This document shows, one piece after another, positions 1 through 8,940 of a stretch of DNA of 37,139 bases (its first letter is position 1; every line of letters begins with the position of its first letter). A model generated the notes under the pieces. That model saw nothing but the letters and a program-made list of their open reading frames with translations. It was not told the origin of the DNA and searched no databases. Made by a program: the position numbers and the translations under genes. The DNA is from Granulicella sp. L46 (lineage in GTDB: Bacteria > Acidobacteriota > Terriglobia > Terriglobales > Acidobacteriaceae): assembly GCF_009765785.1 (NCBI RefSeq), contig NZ_LMUT01000015.1, forward strand, positions 117,298 through 154,436, in the 5' to 3' direction.

Positions 1-706
1 GCCCCATCCGGTCCCGCTTCACAAAGTGCGAGTCCGTAATCGTATCCGCCAGCAACGGATCATCCAGAAACCCACGCACCACCACCACCTGGTGCTGAAA
101 CGGATCCGCCAGCGCCGCCTTCGAGCTCAAATTCTCCTCATCCTTCCCATCATTCTGTGCCGAGTAAATGAACTCCCCCTGCACCGCCAGCCCCGCACTC
201 GTCCCACCCACCGGAACCCCGCGCCGTATCGCCGCATTCACCGCATCTTCCACCGGCGTCCCCTTCCAGAAGTTGATGTACTCAGCCTGGTCCCCACCCG
301 CAATAAAGACCGCCTCCGCCTTTCCAATAATCTCTGCAACCTTCGCATCCGCTGCCGCCGCCCGCGACGGAATCACCAGCGTCGCCACGGAATTCATCCG
401 GCAAAGCCCCTGCACATAAGGGTTGTAATCGTCACCCCCATGGCTGCGCAAAATAAGAAAATCCCCACCCCCGGAGTGTGCGCACATCCACTTGAACGCC
501 TCATCCAAATCTGTCCCGCCGCCCATCAGCGCAAACCCCGCCTGCGTCTTCGCCACCGCATCCGCCGGACTCCCTACGCGAACATACGTATACGGCTTCA
601 CGCTCTGCGCCTCAACCACCCGGGACCCGCAGGCCAGGGACCCGCAACCAAGCAGAACGAAACTAATTATCCTCAACAGTCGCGCCACAAAAGAAAACAT
701 CTTCAT
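1..706 (-). CDS. Cyanophycinase-like exported peptidase (S51 family), 3' end cut by window edge
   Basis: Reading the minus strand from the ATG at 706 gives an open frame of 235 codons that runs off the window edge, so the C-terminus is missing. An N-terminal hydrophobic segment (about residues 8-26, with LLGC and LAC that could be a lipobox) suggests export. Family marks are FIAGGDQ (134-140), GGTSAG (168-173, Ser170 as the predicted nucleophile) and DSHFVKRDR (225-232), all typical of cyanophycinase and related class-I-amidotransferase-fold serine peptidases. Cyanophycinases cleave beta-Asp-Arg dipeptides from cyanophycin; no cyanophycin synthetase is visible here, so the substrate is open. 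A second ATG two codons in (700) is an alternative start. The family call is firm, the exact substrate is not. Confidence 0.82.
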   Translation of the reverse strand, partial: MKMFSFVARLLRIISFVLLGCGSLACGSRVVEAQSVKPYTYVRVGSPADAVAKTQAGFALMGGGTDLDEAFKWMCAHSGGGDFLILRSHGGDDYNPYVQGLCRMNSVATLVIPSRAAAADAKVAEIIGKAEAVFIAGGDQAEYINFWKGTPVEDAVNAAIRRGVPVGGTSAGLAVQGEFIYSAQNDGKDEENLSSKAALADPFQHQVVVVRGFLDDPLLADTITDSHFVKRDRMG

Positions 707-940
707 GTCCACCTCGCCAAAGCGCTCGCAGAAAGGAGCGCAGGGTCTTGTTCATCTCCTACGGGCTTCTAATAAAAAGATTCTAGGTTGCAAATCACCC
801 GGGAGACTGCTCCTGCGCAGGATTTGCAGAGACACCCCCGCTCAACAAACCCCCATGCCAGGCCCGTTCACGATGGACATAGCACCGCTCGCGAAGCCAG
901 CCCCTTGGTCGGCTATTAGGTATCCGGAGGTTTCAACCTC
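707..940. other. Intergenic region upstream of the cyanophycinase-like gene
   Basis: No credible gene was found on either strand. The last ~35 bases (about 905-940) resemble a decayed copy of the tandem unit that follows. No convincing promoter could be picked out by eye. Confidence 0.5.
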
Positions 941-1340
941 ATGGAGCGAGCCTATAAGGTACCCACGGCCGCAGCTTCATTGAACGAGCCTCTAGGCACC
1001 ACAGCTTCAGCCTCATTGAACGAGCCTCTAGGCACCCCAGCTGCAGCTTCATTGAACGAGCCTCTAGGCACCCCAGCTGCAGCTTCATTGAACGAGCCTC
1101 TAGGCACCACAGCTTCAGCCTCATTGAACGAGCCTATAAGGTACCCACGGCCGCAGCTTCATTGAACGAGCCTCTAGGCGCCACAGCTTCAGCCTCATTG
1201 AACGAGCCTCTAGGCACCCCAGCTGCAGCTTCATTGAACGAGCCTCTAGGCGCCACAGCTTCAGCCTCATTGAACGAGCCTCTAGTCACCCCAGCTGCAG
1301 CTTCCTTGAACGAGCCTCTAGGTACCCCAAGGCTTCAGCC
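941..1340. repeat. Tandem array of 36/38-bp units with a 182-bp higher-order repeat
   Basis: Eleven head-to-tail units start at 941, 979, 1015, 1051, 1087, 1123, 1161, 1197, 1233, 1269 and 1305. Most are 36 bp and share the core TTGAACGAGCCTCTAGGC, which contains the short palindrome GCCTCTAGGC. The units at 941 and 1123 are 38 bp, with CCTATAAGGTACCC in place of CCTCTAGGCACC. Each 38-bp unit is followed by four 36-bp units, so 941-1122 and 1123-1304 are two copies of a 182-bp block. Two flavours alternate, one ending ACAGCTTCAGCCTC and one ending CAGCTGCAGCTTC. The 36-bp period gives repeating 12-residue frames on both strands, but the 38-bp units break them, so I do not call a protein. Confidence 0.93.
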
Positions 1341-1345
1341 TTGGG
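1326..1345. repeat. Palindrome with GGCTTCAGCC core
   Basis: CCCAAGGCT and AGCCTTGGG form 9-bp arms around a 2-base centre, directly after the tandem array. The GGCT(T/C)AGCC-type core recurs at 19274, 22753, 22800 and 23675, so this belongs to a dispersed palindrome family. Confidence 0.75.
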
Positions 1346-1372
1346 TCTCACAACATTCGGCCGAAGGCCCTT

Positions 1373-1571
1373 CCTCGCTGCCGCAGGCCGGAGTGAAGCC
1401 GCAGGCGAAACGACAAAATTGCCTTCCTTCGCACCCCCACAAGCCATTGCGCCACGCGAAGCCCCTCGCCGTCCGCGCAGGACCCTGTCAAGCCCCCGCG
1501 AACGCCCAAAACCACCAAAACCCCTGTCAACACTGGCGATAAATCTTTCAAAAACCTGGCATAGTTACCCT
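1373..1571. repeat. ~200-bp dispersed intergenic repeat, copy A
   Basis: This stretch matches 36415-36611 in the same orientation over nearly its full length. Shared blocks in order are CTCGCTGCCGCAGGCCGG, AACGACAAAATTGCCTTCCT, CACGCGAAGCCCC, CGCCGTCCGCGCAGGACC, TGTCAAGCCCCC and GGCATAGTTACCC. A shorter fragment is at 24278-24309. It carries no transposase and no obvious terminal inverted repeats. From its end to 1880 I see no gene and no clear promoter. Confidence 0.85.
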
Positions 1572-1891
1572 ACCCAACTTGATACACTTGAAGTAGAGTC
1601 GAAATTCCAGAACGCTGCACCGGCAACCGCCGCTGCAGCTTTCACATTTAAGCCTCTAACTCCAATAGAAGCAAATAGATACCCGTAACCCTTTTAGAAT
1701 GAACCGTTTGAAAGCAGTGCTCACTAGCCAACCTGCACATTCCAAACGACTTCACTACACGAAAAGTGAAAGCAGGGGGAGGGGGGTAGGTGGCACCCCC
1801 ATCCGCCACAATCGCCACCGCCGGCACTAGCCCTTACCGCGCTCATCCACTAGCATCATGAGTTGGAGCATCAAGCGCCTCAAGGACCAGC

Positions 1892-3238
1892 ATGCGGAAG
1901 TTGTTTGGAACGGACGGAATACGAGCGGTCGCGGGCGAAGCCCCCCTGGACAAGCGCACCATCTACGCAGTTGGCGTAGCCCTGGCCACCAAGCTCGCCG
2001 AAGCCCACCATCCCGTCCGCATCGTCATGGGCATGGACACCCGCGAGAGCTGCCCCTGGATCGCCGCCACCCTCACCGCCGGCCTCCGCGCCGCCGGTGC
2101 CGACCTCGCCTCCGCGGGCGTCCTCACCACGCCCGCCATCGCCTTCCTCGCCCGCAAGCATGGCTTCTCCGCGGGCGTCGTCATCTCCGCCAGCCACAAT
2201 CCCTGGCAGGACAACGGCATCAAGATCTTCGCCCACGATGGCTACAAACTCCCCGACGAAGTCGAACTCGGCATTGAATCCGAAATCACGAAAGTCCTGG
2301 CCACCAACCCAACCGTCCCCGAAAACCCCGCCGTCCCCGAGGTCAACGAGTCCTACCGCGCCGACTACATCCGCTTCCTCCTCACCGCCGTCCCCGGCAT
2401 CTCCCTCGACAATCGCCACATCGTCCTCGACTGCGCTAACGGCGCCGCCAGCTCCGTCGCACCCCAGCTATTCGAGTCACTCCACGGCACCGTCGACGTA
2501 ACTCACGCCTCACCCGACGGCCGCAACATCAACGAACATTGCGGCGCCCTCCACCCCGAAATCGTCGCCGCTCAAGTCAAAGTCTCCAGCGCCTCCATGG
2601 GCATCACCTTCGACGGCGACGCCGACCGCGCCCTCTTCGCCGATGAGAACGGCAACGTCGTCAACGGCGACGCCATCATGCTAGCCTGCGCCCGCGACCT
2701 CCAGGCCCGCGGCGAGCTGGCCAACAACCTCGTCGTCGCCACCACCATGTCCAACATGGGCCTCGAAGCCGCCTTCGCCCGCTCCGGCATCCGCATGCTC
2801 CGCGCCCCCGTCGGCGACAAATACGTCCTCGAAGAGATGCGCAACTCCGGCGCCTCGCTAGGCGGCGAACAGTCCGGCCACATTCTCTTCCCCGCCCGCG
2901 CCACCACCGGTGACGGCCTCCTAACCGCGCTTCTAGTCCTGGATCTCGTCCACCGCAGCCACAAACCCCTCGGCCAACTCATCGCCGACCTAACCAACTA
3001 CCCGCAGATCATCCTCAACGTAAAGGTCCGCGAAAAGCTCCCTCTCAACACCTTCCCAACCATCGTCGCCGCCATCGCCGCCGCCGAAGCCGACCTCTCC
3101 ACCACCGGCCGCGTAGTCATCCGCTACTCCGGCACCGAAGCCCTCGCCCGCGTAATGATCGAAGCCGAAAGCGCCGAAGCCATGCACCACCACGCCACCA
3201 CCATAGCCAACGCCATCCGCTCCGAACTAGGCGTCTAG
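1892..3238 (+). CDS. glmM: Phosphoglucosamine mutase
   Basis: GlmM converts glucosamine-6-phosphate to glucosamine-1-phosphate in the cytoplasm, on the route to UDP-GlcNAc for peptidoglycan and lipopolysaccharide. The 448-residue protein has the expected length and all family marks: LFGTDGIR at 4-11, the active-site phosphoserine loop SASHNP with Ser101, the Mg-binding DGDADR at 241-246, GEQSGH at 325-330 and the phosphate-binding RYSGTE at 411-416. The start ATG at 1892 fits an AAGGA about 7 bases upstream; a longer frame is not needed. It is a single plus-strand gene, convergent with the esterase gene, whose stop is 15 bases away. Nothing looks broken. Confidence 0.97.
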   Translation: MRKLFGTDGIRAVAGEAPLDKRTIYAVGVALATKLAEAHHPVRIVMGMDTRESCPWIAATLTAGLRAAGADLASAGVLTTPAIAFLARKHGFSAGVVISASHNPWQDNGIKIFAHDGYKLPDEVELGIESEITKVLATNPTVPENPAVPEVNESYRADYIRFLLTAVPGISLDNRHIVLDCANGAASSVAPQLFESLHGTVDVTHASPDGRNINEHCGALHPEIVAAQVKVSSASMGITFDGDADRALFADENGNVVNGDAIMLACARDLQARGELANNLVVATTMSNMGLEAAFARSGIRMLRAPVGDKYVLEEMRNSGASLGGEQSGHILFPARATTGDGLLTALLVLDLVHRSHKPLGQLIADLTNYPQIILNVKVREKLPLNTFPTIVAAIAAAEADLSTTGRVVIRYSGTEALARVMIEAESAEAMHHHATTIANAIRSELGV

Positions 3239-3253
3239 CGACAATTCTCACGG

Positions 3254-4162
3254 CTACGGCATTCCCACCGCACCCGCGGGCCCGAGCACATGAATCGTCT
3301 TCAACCAAGCCTCCGCCAGCCCAGTCCACCCCGAGATCGGCAGCTCCTTCTGTCCCATCCCAAATCCATGGCCACCAAGCGTATACACGTGCAGCTCCGC
3401 AGGCACCTTCGCATTCTTCAGCGCCTCAAAATAAACCAGCACGTTCTCGACATGCGCTGTGTAATCATTCTCAGCCTGCACTAAAAATGTAGGCGGCACC
3501 GACAGCGTAGGCGCCAGCACCGGATCAACCCTCCCCGCACCCGTCGGATCCGTCAGCCACCCCGGATAAATCACCATCTGAAAATCAGGCTTGGCATCGG
3601 CCGTCGACCCCGCAACCTTTGCCCCCTGAAAATCCGGATGCGTACTAAGCGTCACCGCCAAATGCGCGCCCGCCGAGAATCCAATCACCCCAACCTTATG
3701 CGGATCAATCCCCCACTCCGCAGCATGAGCCCGCGTAATCCGCATCGCCTGCTGCGCATCCTCCAGGTCCTCCACATTCGCCGGATAGTGCCCATCCTCC
3801 GGCACCCGATACTTCACCAGCACACAAGTCATCCCAATCGAATTCAACCACTGACAAATATCCGTCCCTTCCGTCGTATAACTCAGCCGCAGATACGACC
3901 CACCCGGAAACACCACCGCCGCCGCCGCCGTATTCTTCCCCGCCGCCGGCGCATACACCGTCAAACTCGGCTGGCTCACATTCGTAACGTGAAGCACAGA
4001 TTTTCCCGCAGCCGTCACAGTAGTCGTATCCGTCTCCGCCCCCACGACCTTAGCCGGCTCAGGATTCCCATTCGGCCACAACAGCAGCGTAGCCTTCTGC
4101 GCCACCCCCAACGACGACAACATCATCACCGCAACAACCCACACCATTCGCATAGCCACCAT
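3254..4162 (-). CDS. Secreted alpha/beta-hydrolase (acetylxylan-esterase-like)
   Basis: The 302-residue protein has an N-terminal signal peptide (about 1-21, cleavage near GVAQ). The alpha/beta-hydrolase features are the oxyanion-hole loop FPGGSY (85-90), the nucleophile elbow GFSAGAH (Ser163), the acid in END (Asp233) and the base in GGHGFG (His265). This pattern is usual in small secreted carbohydrate esterases annotated as BD-FAE or xylanase-associated esterases, so it probably removes acyl groups from plant polysaccharides in the periplasm or outside the cell; the substrate is inferred. Its start lies 12 bases after the polA stop on the same strand, so it is probably the last gene of that transcript. 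Met4 is an alternative start. Confidence 0.85.
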   Translation of the reverse strand: MVAMRMVWVVAVMMLSSLGVAQKATLLLWPNGNPEPAKVVGAETDTTTVTAAGKSVLHVTNVSQPSLTVYAPAAGKNTAAAAVVFPGGSYLRLSYTTEGTDICQWLNSIGMTCVLVKYRVPEDGHYPANVEDLEDAQQAMRITRAHAAEWGIDPHKVGVIGFSAGAHLAVTLSTHPDFQGAKVAGSTADAKPDFQMVIYPGWLTDPTGAGRVDPVLAPTLSVPPTFLVQAENDYTAHVENVLVYFEALKNAKVPAELHVYTLGGHGFGMGQKELPISGWTGLAEAWLKTIHVLGPAGAVGMP

Positions 4163-4174
4163 CTTAGCCGCGAA

Positions 4175-7126
4175 TCACTTAATATCCCTCCAATTCGAAC
4201 CCAACCCCACGTCCGCCACAATCGGCACACTAAACGTCGCAGCCGACTCCATCTCCCGCTTCACCAGCTCCTGCATCTCCTCGGCCTCTTCCGGCACCAC
4301 GTCAAACAGCAACTCGTCGTGCACCTGCAGCGTCATCACCGACTTCAGCCCCCGCTTTCGCATCGCAGCATCAATCCGCAGCATCGCAATCTTGATCAAA
4401 TCCGCAGCCGTTCCCTGCAGCGGAGTATTCACCGCCGTCCGCTCCGCAAACCCGCGCTGATTCGGATTGCGCGACTGAATATCCGGTATCGGCCGCACCC
4501 TTCCAAACGCCGTCCGCACCGCCCCGTCCCGCCGCACTGTCTCCAGAGTCTTCTCAATAAACGCAGCCACGCCCTTATACCGCTCAAAATACCGCGCAAT
4601 ATATTCCTTCGCCACCTTCTGCTCAATCCCCAACTGAGCCGCCAATCCAAACGGCGAGATCCCATACACAATCCCGAAGTTCACCGCCTTCGCCCGCGCG
4701 CGCGTCTCCTTATCCATCGTCTCCGCATCCACCTCGAAGACCTCCGCCGCAGTCAGCGTATGAATATCCTTGCCCGTCCTGTAAGCATCGAGCAGCAGCG
4801 GATCCTGCGAGAAGTGCGCCATTAGCCGCAACTCAATCTGCGAATAATCCGCCGACATCAGCAGGTTCCCCGCCCCCGCCACAAACGCCGCGCGAATCTC
4901 CCGTCCCACCGCCGTCCGCACCGGAATATTCTGCAGATTCGGATTCGTCGAGCTCAGCCTTCCCGTCGCCGTTCCCACCTGGTTGAACGTCGTATGGATC
5001 CGCCCCTGCGCATCGGCCAACACGGGTAGCGCGTCGAGATAAGTCCCCTTCAACTTCTGCAGCTGCCGATACTCCAACACCAGCGCCGGCACCTCGTGAT
5101 GCGCCGCCAAATCCTCCAGCACATCCTGCGCCGTAGAAATCACCTTGCCCTTGCCATACTTCATCGGCTTCGGCAGATCCATCTTGTTGAACAGCACATC
5201 ACCCAACTGCTTCGGCGAGTTGATATTAAATCGATGCCCCGTACTCGCGTAAATCCGCTCGGCTAAATCATCAATCGTCACCGCCAGCCGCGAGCTCATC
5301 TCCCGCAGCACGTCGCTATCCACCCGCACGCCCGCCTGCTCCATCCGCAACAACACCGACACCAACGGCAAATCCAGCTTTTGATAAACCTCGCTCAACG
5401 TAGAGTCTTCATCAAGCTCCCGATCGCTCCTTCTTCCTCCTTCCTGCTTCCTACTTCCTGCCTTCGTCACCGGCTCGGCGAACAACATCTCCTTCGTCAT
5501 CGCGCCGCCAAGCCCCGGCTCGTCCGGCAAAATCTCACTTGGCCGCGCGGTCTCCGACTCCACCAGCTGTTCCGCCAGCGTCTTCGCCAACCGCACCACC
5601 GCAGCAGCAGCCTCTGCCAGCCTCTTCGGATCGTTAGGATTGTCTTTCGTCGGCTGATGCAGCAATGCCAGGCTAGTCGACCGCGCCGCAATATCAATCA
5701 GCGTGTGCGATGCATGCGTAGGATTCAGCAGATAGCTCTCCAGCATCACATCCGTAACCGCTCCACCAAGCTTCATACCATGCGGCTCCAACGCCCGCAG
5801 CACCGCCTTCAGATCATGCACCTGCTTCGGCAGCGAAGCATCCTCCAGCGCCTCCCGCAACCCCGGCGTATCCAATCCCGCTTCAATCGACAGCCCGGCA
5901 GTAACCGCCAGCCCCAGCCTGCAAGCCGGATCGCCACTCACCGGCACCAGCGGGGTCTTCGCCGCAACCTCCTCCTCTCCCCCGCCAAACAACGACATAT
6001 TCTGCGCCGGCTCGGGCTCAACCTCTACCTCCGCTTCAGCCTCCGCACTAACCTCTTCGGCCACAGCCTGCGCATTCGCCGCCATCGCCACCGCCAAGTG
6101 TCCCGCCTCGCGCGCCTCCTTCAGGAGCTTCTTCAAATCGTCAGCCGACGCCTTCACGTTATACGTCGTCACCACCGCATCCACGTCCGGCGCCAAATCC
6201 TTCAACAGCGTCGTAAACTCCAACTCCGTAAACAGCGCCCGACAAGCCGCATTATCCACCGGCTGCGTCCGCATCGCCTCAATCGAAAACTCAATCGGCA
6301 CGCTGGTATGAATCGTCACCAACTCCTTCGACAACAAAATATTCTCGCGATTATTCTGCAGCGACTCGCGATAGGTTTTCTTCTTCACCTCATCCGCCCG
6401 ATCCAGCGCACCCTCCACCGTACCGAACTGCTGGATCAACTCCACCGAACCCTTATCCCCGATCCCCGGCGCACCCGGGATGTTATCAATAGCATCTCCG
6501 CGCAGCGCCATCACATCAATCACCCGACTTGGCGGAACCCCCAACACCTTCTCCACACCCGCCGGATCGAGAATCAAATTATCCTTCGTCGGATTCAGAA
6601 TTGACACACTCTCATTCACCAACTGCATCATGTCCTTGTCGCTCGACACCACAAACACCTTGTGTCCCAACGCGGCCAGCTTGCAACTCAGCGTCCCAAT
6701 TACGTCATCAGCCTCAAACCCCTCGTAGTACAAAATCGGAATCCGAAACGCCTCCAGCGCCCGCCGAATATACGGCTGCTGCTGAATCAAATCCGGCGGC
6801 GTCTCTACGCGGTTCGCCTTATACCCGCCATACTCAATCGTCTCGAACTGCTGCGTCTTGATGTTGAACTTCTGCACATCCTTCATCTGCGCAGCCATCT
6901 CATTGCGATGCACCGGCGCCCCCACGTCATACACCGCCGCCAGATATTCCGGCTTGAAATCCGCACGCAGCTTGTTGATCATGTTCACAAACACATACGT
7001 GGCCGCGGTGGGAATCCCCGTCCGCGTGGTCATCGGCCGCGACCGCTGCATCGCGTGATACGCCCGAAAAATAAAGGCCATGGAGTCGAGCAGATAAATC
7101 GGCGGTTTGTCGTTTTTAGTCGTCAT
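4175..7126 (-). CDS. polA: DNA polymerase I, proofreading site apparently degenerate
   Basis: This repair and Okazaki-fragment-processing polymerase has 983 residues, somewhat longer than usual. The N-terminal 5' nuclease domain (1 to about 310) carries DSMAFIFRAYHA at 14-25, EADDVIG at 138-144 and the SSDKD loop at 161-165. The polymerase domain (about 580-983) has motif A DYSQIELR (Asp760), motif B RAKAVNFGIVYG (Lys813, Tyr821) and motif C VHDELL (HDE at 936-938). In the middle domain the expected DxE of Exo I reads VAMAANAQ (about 346-353), the Exo II Asp is replaced near KQVHDLKAVL (434-443), and the Exo III YxxxD is absent near RLAEAAAAVVRL (502-513). Two acidic or polar linkers (357-375 and 556-575) add length; the second contains a 7-bp tandem repeat. 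An AAGAGA precedes the ATG. The gene lies 33 bases downstream of queA. Confidence 0.95.
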   Translation of the reverse strand: MTTKNDKPPIYLLDSMAFIFRAYHAMQRSRPMTTRTGIPTAATYVFVNMINKLRADFKPEYLAAVYDVGAPVHRNEMAAQMKDVQKFNIKTQQFETIEYGGYKANRVETPPDLIQQQPYIRRALEAFRIPILYYEGFEADDVIGTLSCKLAALGHKVFVVSSDKDMMQLVNESVSILNPTKDNLILDPAGVEKVLGVPPSRVIDVMALRGDAIDNIPGAPGIGDKGSVELIQQFGTVEGALDRADEVKKKTYRESLQNNRENILLSKELVTIHTSVPIEFSIEAMRTQPVDNAACRALFTELEFTTLLKDLAPDVDAVVTTYNVKASADDLKKLLKEAREAGHLAVAMAANAQAVAEEVSAEAEAEVEVEPEPAQNMSLFGGGEEEVAAKTPLVPVSGDPACRLGLAVTAGLSIEAGLDTPGLREALEDASLPKQVHDLKAVLRALEPHGMKLGGAVTDVMLESYLLNPTHASHTLIDIAARSTSLALLHQPTKDNPNDPKRLAEAAAAVVRLAKTLAEQLVESETARPSEILPDEPGLGGAMTKEMLFAEPVTKAGSRKQEGGRRSDRELDEDSTLSEVYQKLDLPLVSVLLRMEQAGVRVDSDVLREMSSRLAVTIDDLAERIYASTGHRFNINSPKQLGDVLFNKMDLPKPMKYGKGKVISTAQDVLEDLAAHHEVPALVLEYRQLQKLKGTYLDALPVLADAQGRIHTTFNQVGTATGRLSSTNPNLQNIPVRTAVGREIRAAFVAGAGNLLMSADYSQIELRLMAHFSQDPLLLDAYRTGKDIHTLTAAEVFEVDAETMDKETRARAKAVNFGIVYGISPFGLAAQLGIEQKVAKEYIARYFERYKGVAAFIEKTLETVRRDGAVRTAFGRVRPIPDIQSRNPNQRGFAERTAVNTPLQGTAADLIKIAMLRIDAAMRKRGLKSVMTLQVHDELLFDVVPEEAEEMQELVKREMESAATFSVPIVADVGLGSNWRDIK
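5433..5460. repeat. Four 7-bp tandem repeats inside polA
   Basis: CTTCCTC, CTTCCTG, CTTCCTA and CTTCCTG follow each other without gap on the plus strand. On the coding strand they read NAGGAAG and encode about residues 556-565 of DNA polymerase I, in the linker between the degenerate exonuclease domain and the polymerase domain. Gain or loss of one or two units would shift the polA frame; three units would not. Confidence 0.88.
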
Positions 7127-7159
7127 CAGTCTCTTTCGATTGGATGCTGCACGCAGCGT

Positions 7160-8290
7160 CTAGAGAATCAGCATACAGTCGCCATAAGAAAAGAATCGGT
7201 ACCGCTCCTCCACCGCGTGCGCATAAGCCGCCAGCACCTGCTCCCGCCCCGCAAACGCCGACACCAGCATTAACAGCGTCGACTCCGGCAGATGAAAGTT
7301 CGTCAGCAACCCACCCACCACCTTAAACTCCGCACCCGGTGATAGAAACAAACTCGTGCTCCCCGAATGCGCCTCGAATGCCTCATCAATCCCGGCCCCG
7401 CGCGACTCTGCCTCACGCGCCACGTGCTCCAGCGTTCGCGTCGTCGTCGTGCCCGCCGCAACAATCCGCCGCCCCTCTCTCCGCGCGCGATTCACCGACT
7501 CCGCCGCGTCCGCCGAGATCGTATAGCTCTCCGCATGCAGCCGAATCCCTTCAGTCCGCTCCGCCCGCACCGGCTGAAACGTCCCCAGCCCCACATGCAA
7601 CGTCAACCGCGCAATCTCCACACCCTTCGCCCGCAGCTCTTCTAGTATCTTCGGCGTAAAGTGCAGTCCCGCCGTAGGCGCAGCCGAAGACCCTCGCTCC
7701 TCCACACCCCCCAGAGGCTGTGAATACACCGTCTGATACCGCTCCCGATCCTCCGCCCGATCCGGCGCATCTTTTGCCCGATGAATATAAGGAGGCAGCG
7801 GCAGATGCCCAATCCGCTCCAGCGCCGCATGAAAATCCTCCACAGCATCGAACCTCAAAGTTCGCTCCCCAAACTCCCCCACCCCCACCACCACAGCCCG
7901 CAGCACAATCTCATCCGAACCCGCCCCCGCAAACATCAGCGTCTCCCCCACCGACGCCTTCTTCGCCGGCTTCACCAGCGCGCTCCACTCGTTCTCGCCC
8001 CCGAGCTTCTCCGTCAGCAGCACCTCCACCAACCCACTTGGCGCCGGCGATTTCTCCTGCGTAGCCAGCCCCCCTCGCCGTGCATACAACCGCGCCGGAA
8101 TCACCCGAGAATCATTCAGCACCAGCAAGTCCCCTGCCCGCAGCAACGACGGCAGCTCCGCAAATCTCCGATCCGCAAACGCCCCCGTCCGCCGATCGAG
8201 CGTCATCATCCGGCTCGTCCCCCGTACCTCCGGCGGCCGCTGCGCGATCAACTCTTCCGGCAACTCATAACCAAATTCCGAGACCAGCAT
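7160..8290 (-). CDS. queA: S-adenosylmethionine:tRNA ribosyltransferase-isomerase
   Basis: QueA transfers and isomerises the ribosyl part of SAM onto 7-aminomethyl-7-deazaguanine in tRNA, giving epoxyqueuosine at the wobble position. The 376 residues match the family throughout: [14 protein letters not shown] near the start (6-19), [15 protein letters not shown] (about 55-69), the [12 protein letters not shown] region where SAPTAGLHF is the classic mark, [11 protein letters not shown], and the C-terminal [19 protein letters not shown]. The ATG at 8290 follows immediately on the TAG stop of the acyltransferase gene, which implies translational coupling. It lies between the acyltransferase and polA on one strand. 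The protein appears intact. Confidence 0.97.
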   Translation of the reverse strand: MLVSEFGYELPEELIAQRPPEVRGTSRMMTLDRRTGAFADRRFAELPSLLRAGDLLVLNDSRVIPARLYARRGGLATQEKSPAPSGLVEVLLTEKLGGENEWSALVKPAKKASVGETLMFAGAGSDEIVLRAVVVGVGEFGERTLRFDAVEDFHAALERIGHLPLPPYIHRAKDAPDRAEDRERYQTVYSQPLGGVEERGSSAAPTAGLHFTPKILEELRAKGVEIARLTLHVGLGTFQPVRAERTEGIRLHAESYTISADAAESVNRARREGRRIVAAGTTTTRTLEHVAREAESRGAGIDEAFEAHSGSTSLFLSPGAEFKVVGGLLTNFHLPESTLLMLVSAFAGREQVLAAYAHAVEERYRFFSYGDCMLIL

Positions 8291-8923
8291 CTACTCTCGC
8301 GCTCCCGACGCCATCGCCACCGCCTCATCCAGCGCCTTCTGCACCAGCTCCAACTCTGGCCGCACATGCTCCGGCCACCCAAACGTCACCGTAGCAAACG
8401 GCTTCGGAATCGCAAACCGGTCCCAGCTCTTCAAATACCACGCCCGCGAAGCCTCCGCATGATAGGCCCCAATCCAAGTCGCCCCCGTCAGTTCAGCAAG
8501 CTGCACCGGCCCCGCCTTCGACACTCGAGCCGGGCCCCTCGGCCCATCCGCCGTAAACGCGCACCGATGCCCAGCCGCATACGCGTCCGCCATTCCCTTC
8601 AATCCCGAAGCACCGCCCCGCGAACTCGATCCCCGCACCGCCAAAAATCCCAGCCGCTCCACCGTCCTTGCAATCAACTCCCCATCGAACGAGCGCGAGA
8701 TCAAAATTGCAATTCCCAAATTCCGAAACCGATGCGCGCACGTAAGCATCGAGCAATGCCAGAACGCGAACACCACCGGCCCCGGCAGCGTATGTCCCAC
8801 CGGCACCCCCGGCGTATTCACATCGCGATACCGCAGCGTCGCCCCCACAACACGGATCAGCAGCGCCATGATCGGAGGCACCACAGCCAGCAACAACTTC
8901 TCTTTACGCGTGAAGGAAGGCAC
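8291..8923 (-). CDS. DUF374-type lysophospholipid acyltransferase-like protein
   Basis: I chose the GTG at 8923 as the start because GGAG lies 3 bases upstream and because any longer frame would overlap the GMC oxidoreductase gene in a low-complexity extension. The 210-residue protein begins with a hydrophobic segment (about 10-28, VVPPIMALLIRVVG). It then has the acyltransferase-like FWHCSML block, ILISRSFDGELIA, the RGSSSRGG loop and FTADGPRGPA, all typical of DUF374 (LPxTG-free, LpxL/PlsC-related acyltransferase fold). A role in acylating lipid A or another glycolipid at the inner membrane is inferred from the family. The stop abuts the queA start, and the GMC gene stop is 17 bases upstream. 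Confidence 0.82.
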   Translation of the reverse strand: MPSFTRKEKLLLAVVPPIMALLIRVVGATLRYRDVNTPGVPVGHTLPGPVVFAFWHCSMLTCAHRFRNLGIAILISRSFDGELIARTVERLGFLAVRGSSSRGGASGLKGMADAYAAGHRCAFTADGPRGPARVSKAGPVQLAELTGATWIGAYHAEASRAWYLKSWDRFAIPKPFATVTFGWPEHVRPELELVQKALDEAVAMASGARE

Positions 8924-8940
8924 AAGCTCCAGTCTATCGG

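Noticed and set aside
941..1340. Possible CRISPR array
   Set aside because: The whole 36-bp period is repeated; there are no unique spacers between conserved repeats and no cas genes nearby.
941..1542. Repetitive protein ASLNEPLGT-type on the plus strand, or its antisense counterpart
   Set aside because: The frame is kept by the 36-bp period alone and is broken by the 38-bp units; there is no ribosome-binding site.
1580..1890. tRNA or small RNA upstream of glmM
   Set aside because: No cloverleaf, no CCA end and no stable hairpin could be drawn by eye.
3638..4825. 395-residue open frame on the plus strand
   Set aside because: Antisense to the esterase and polA genes, with shadow-like Arg/His/Leu composition and no family marks.
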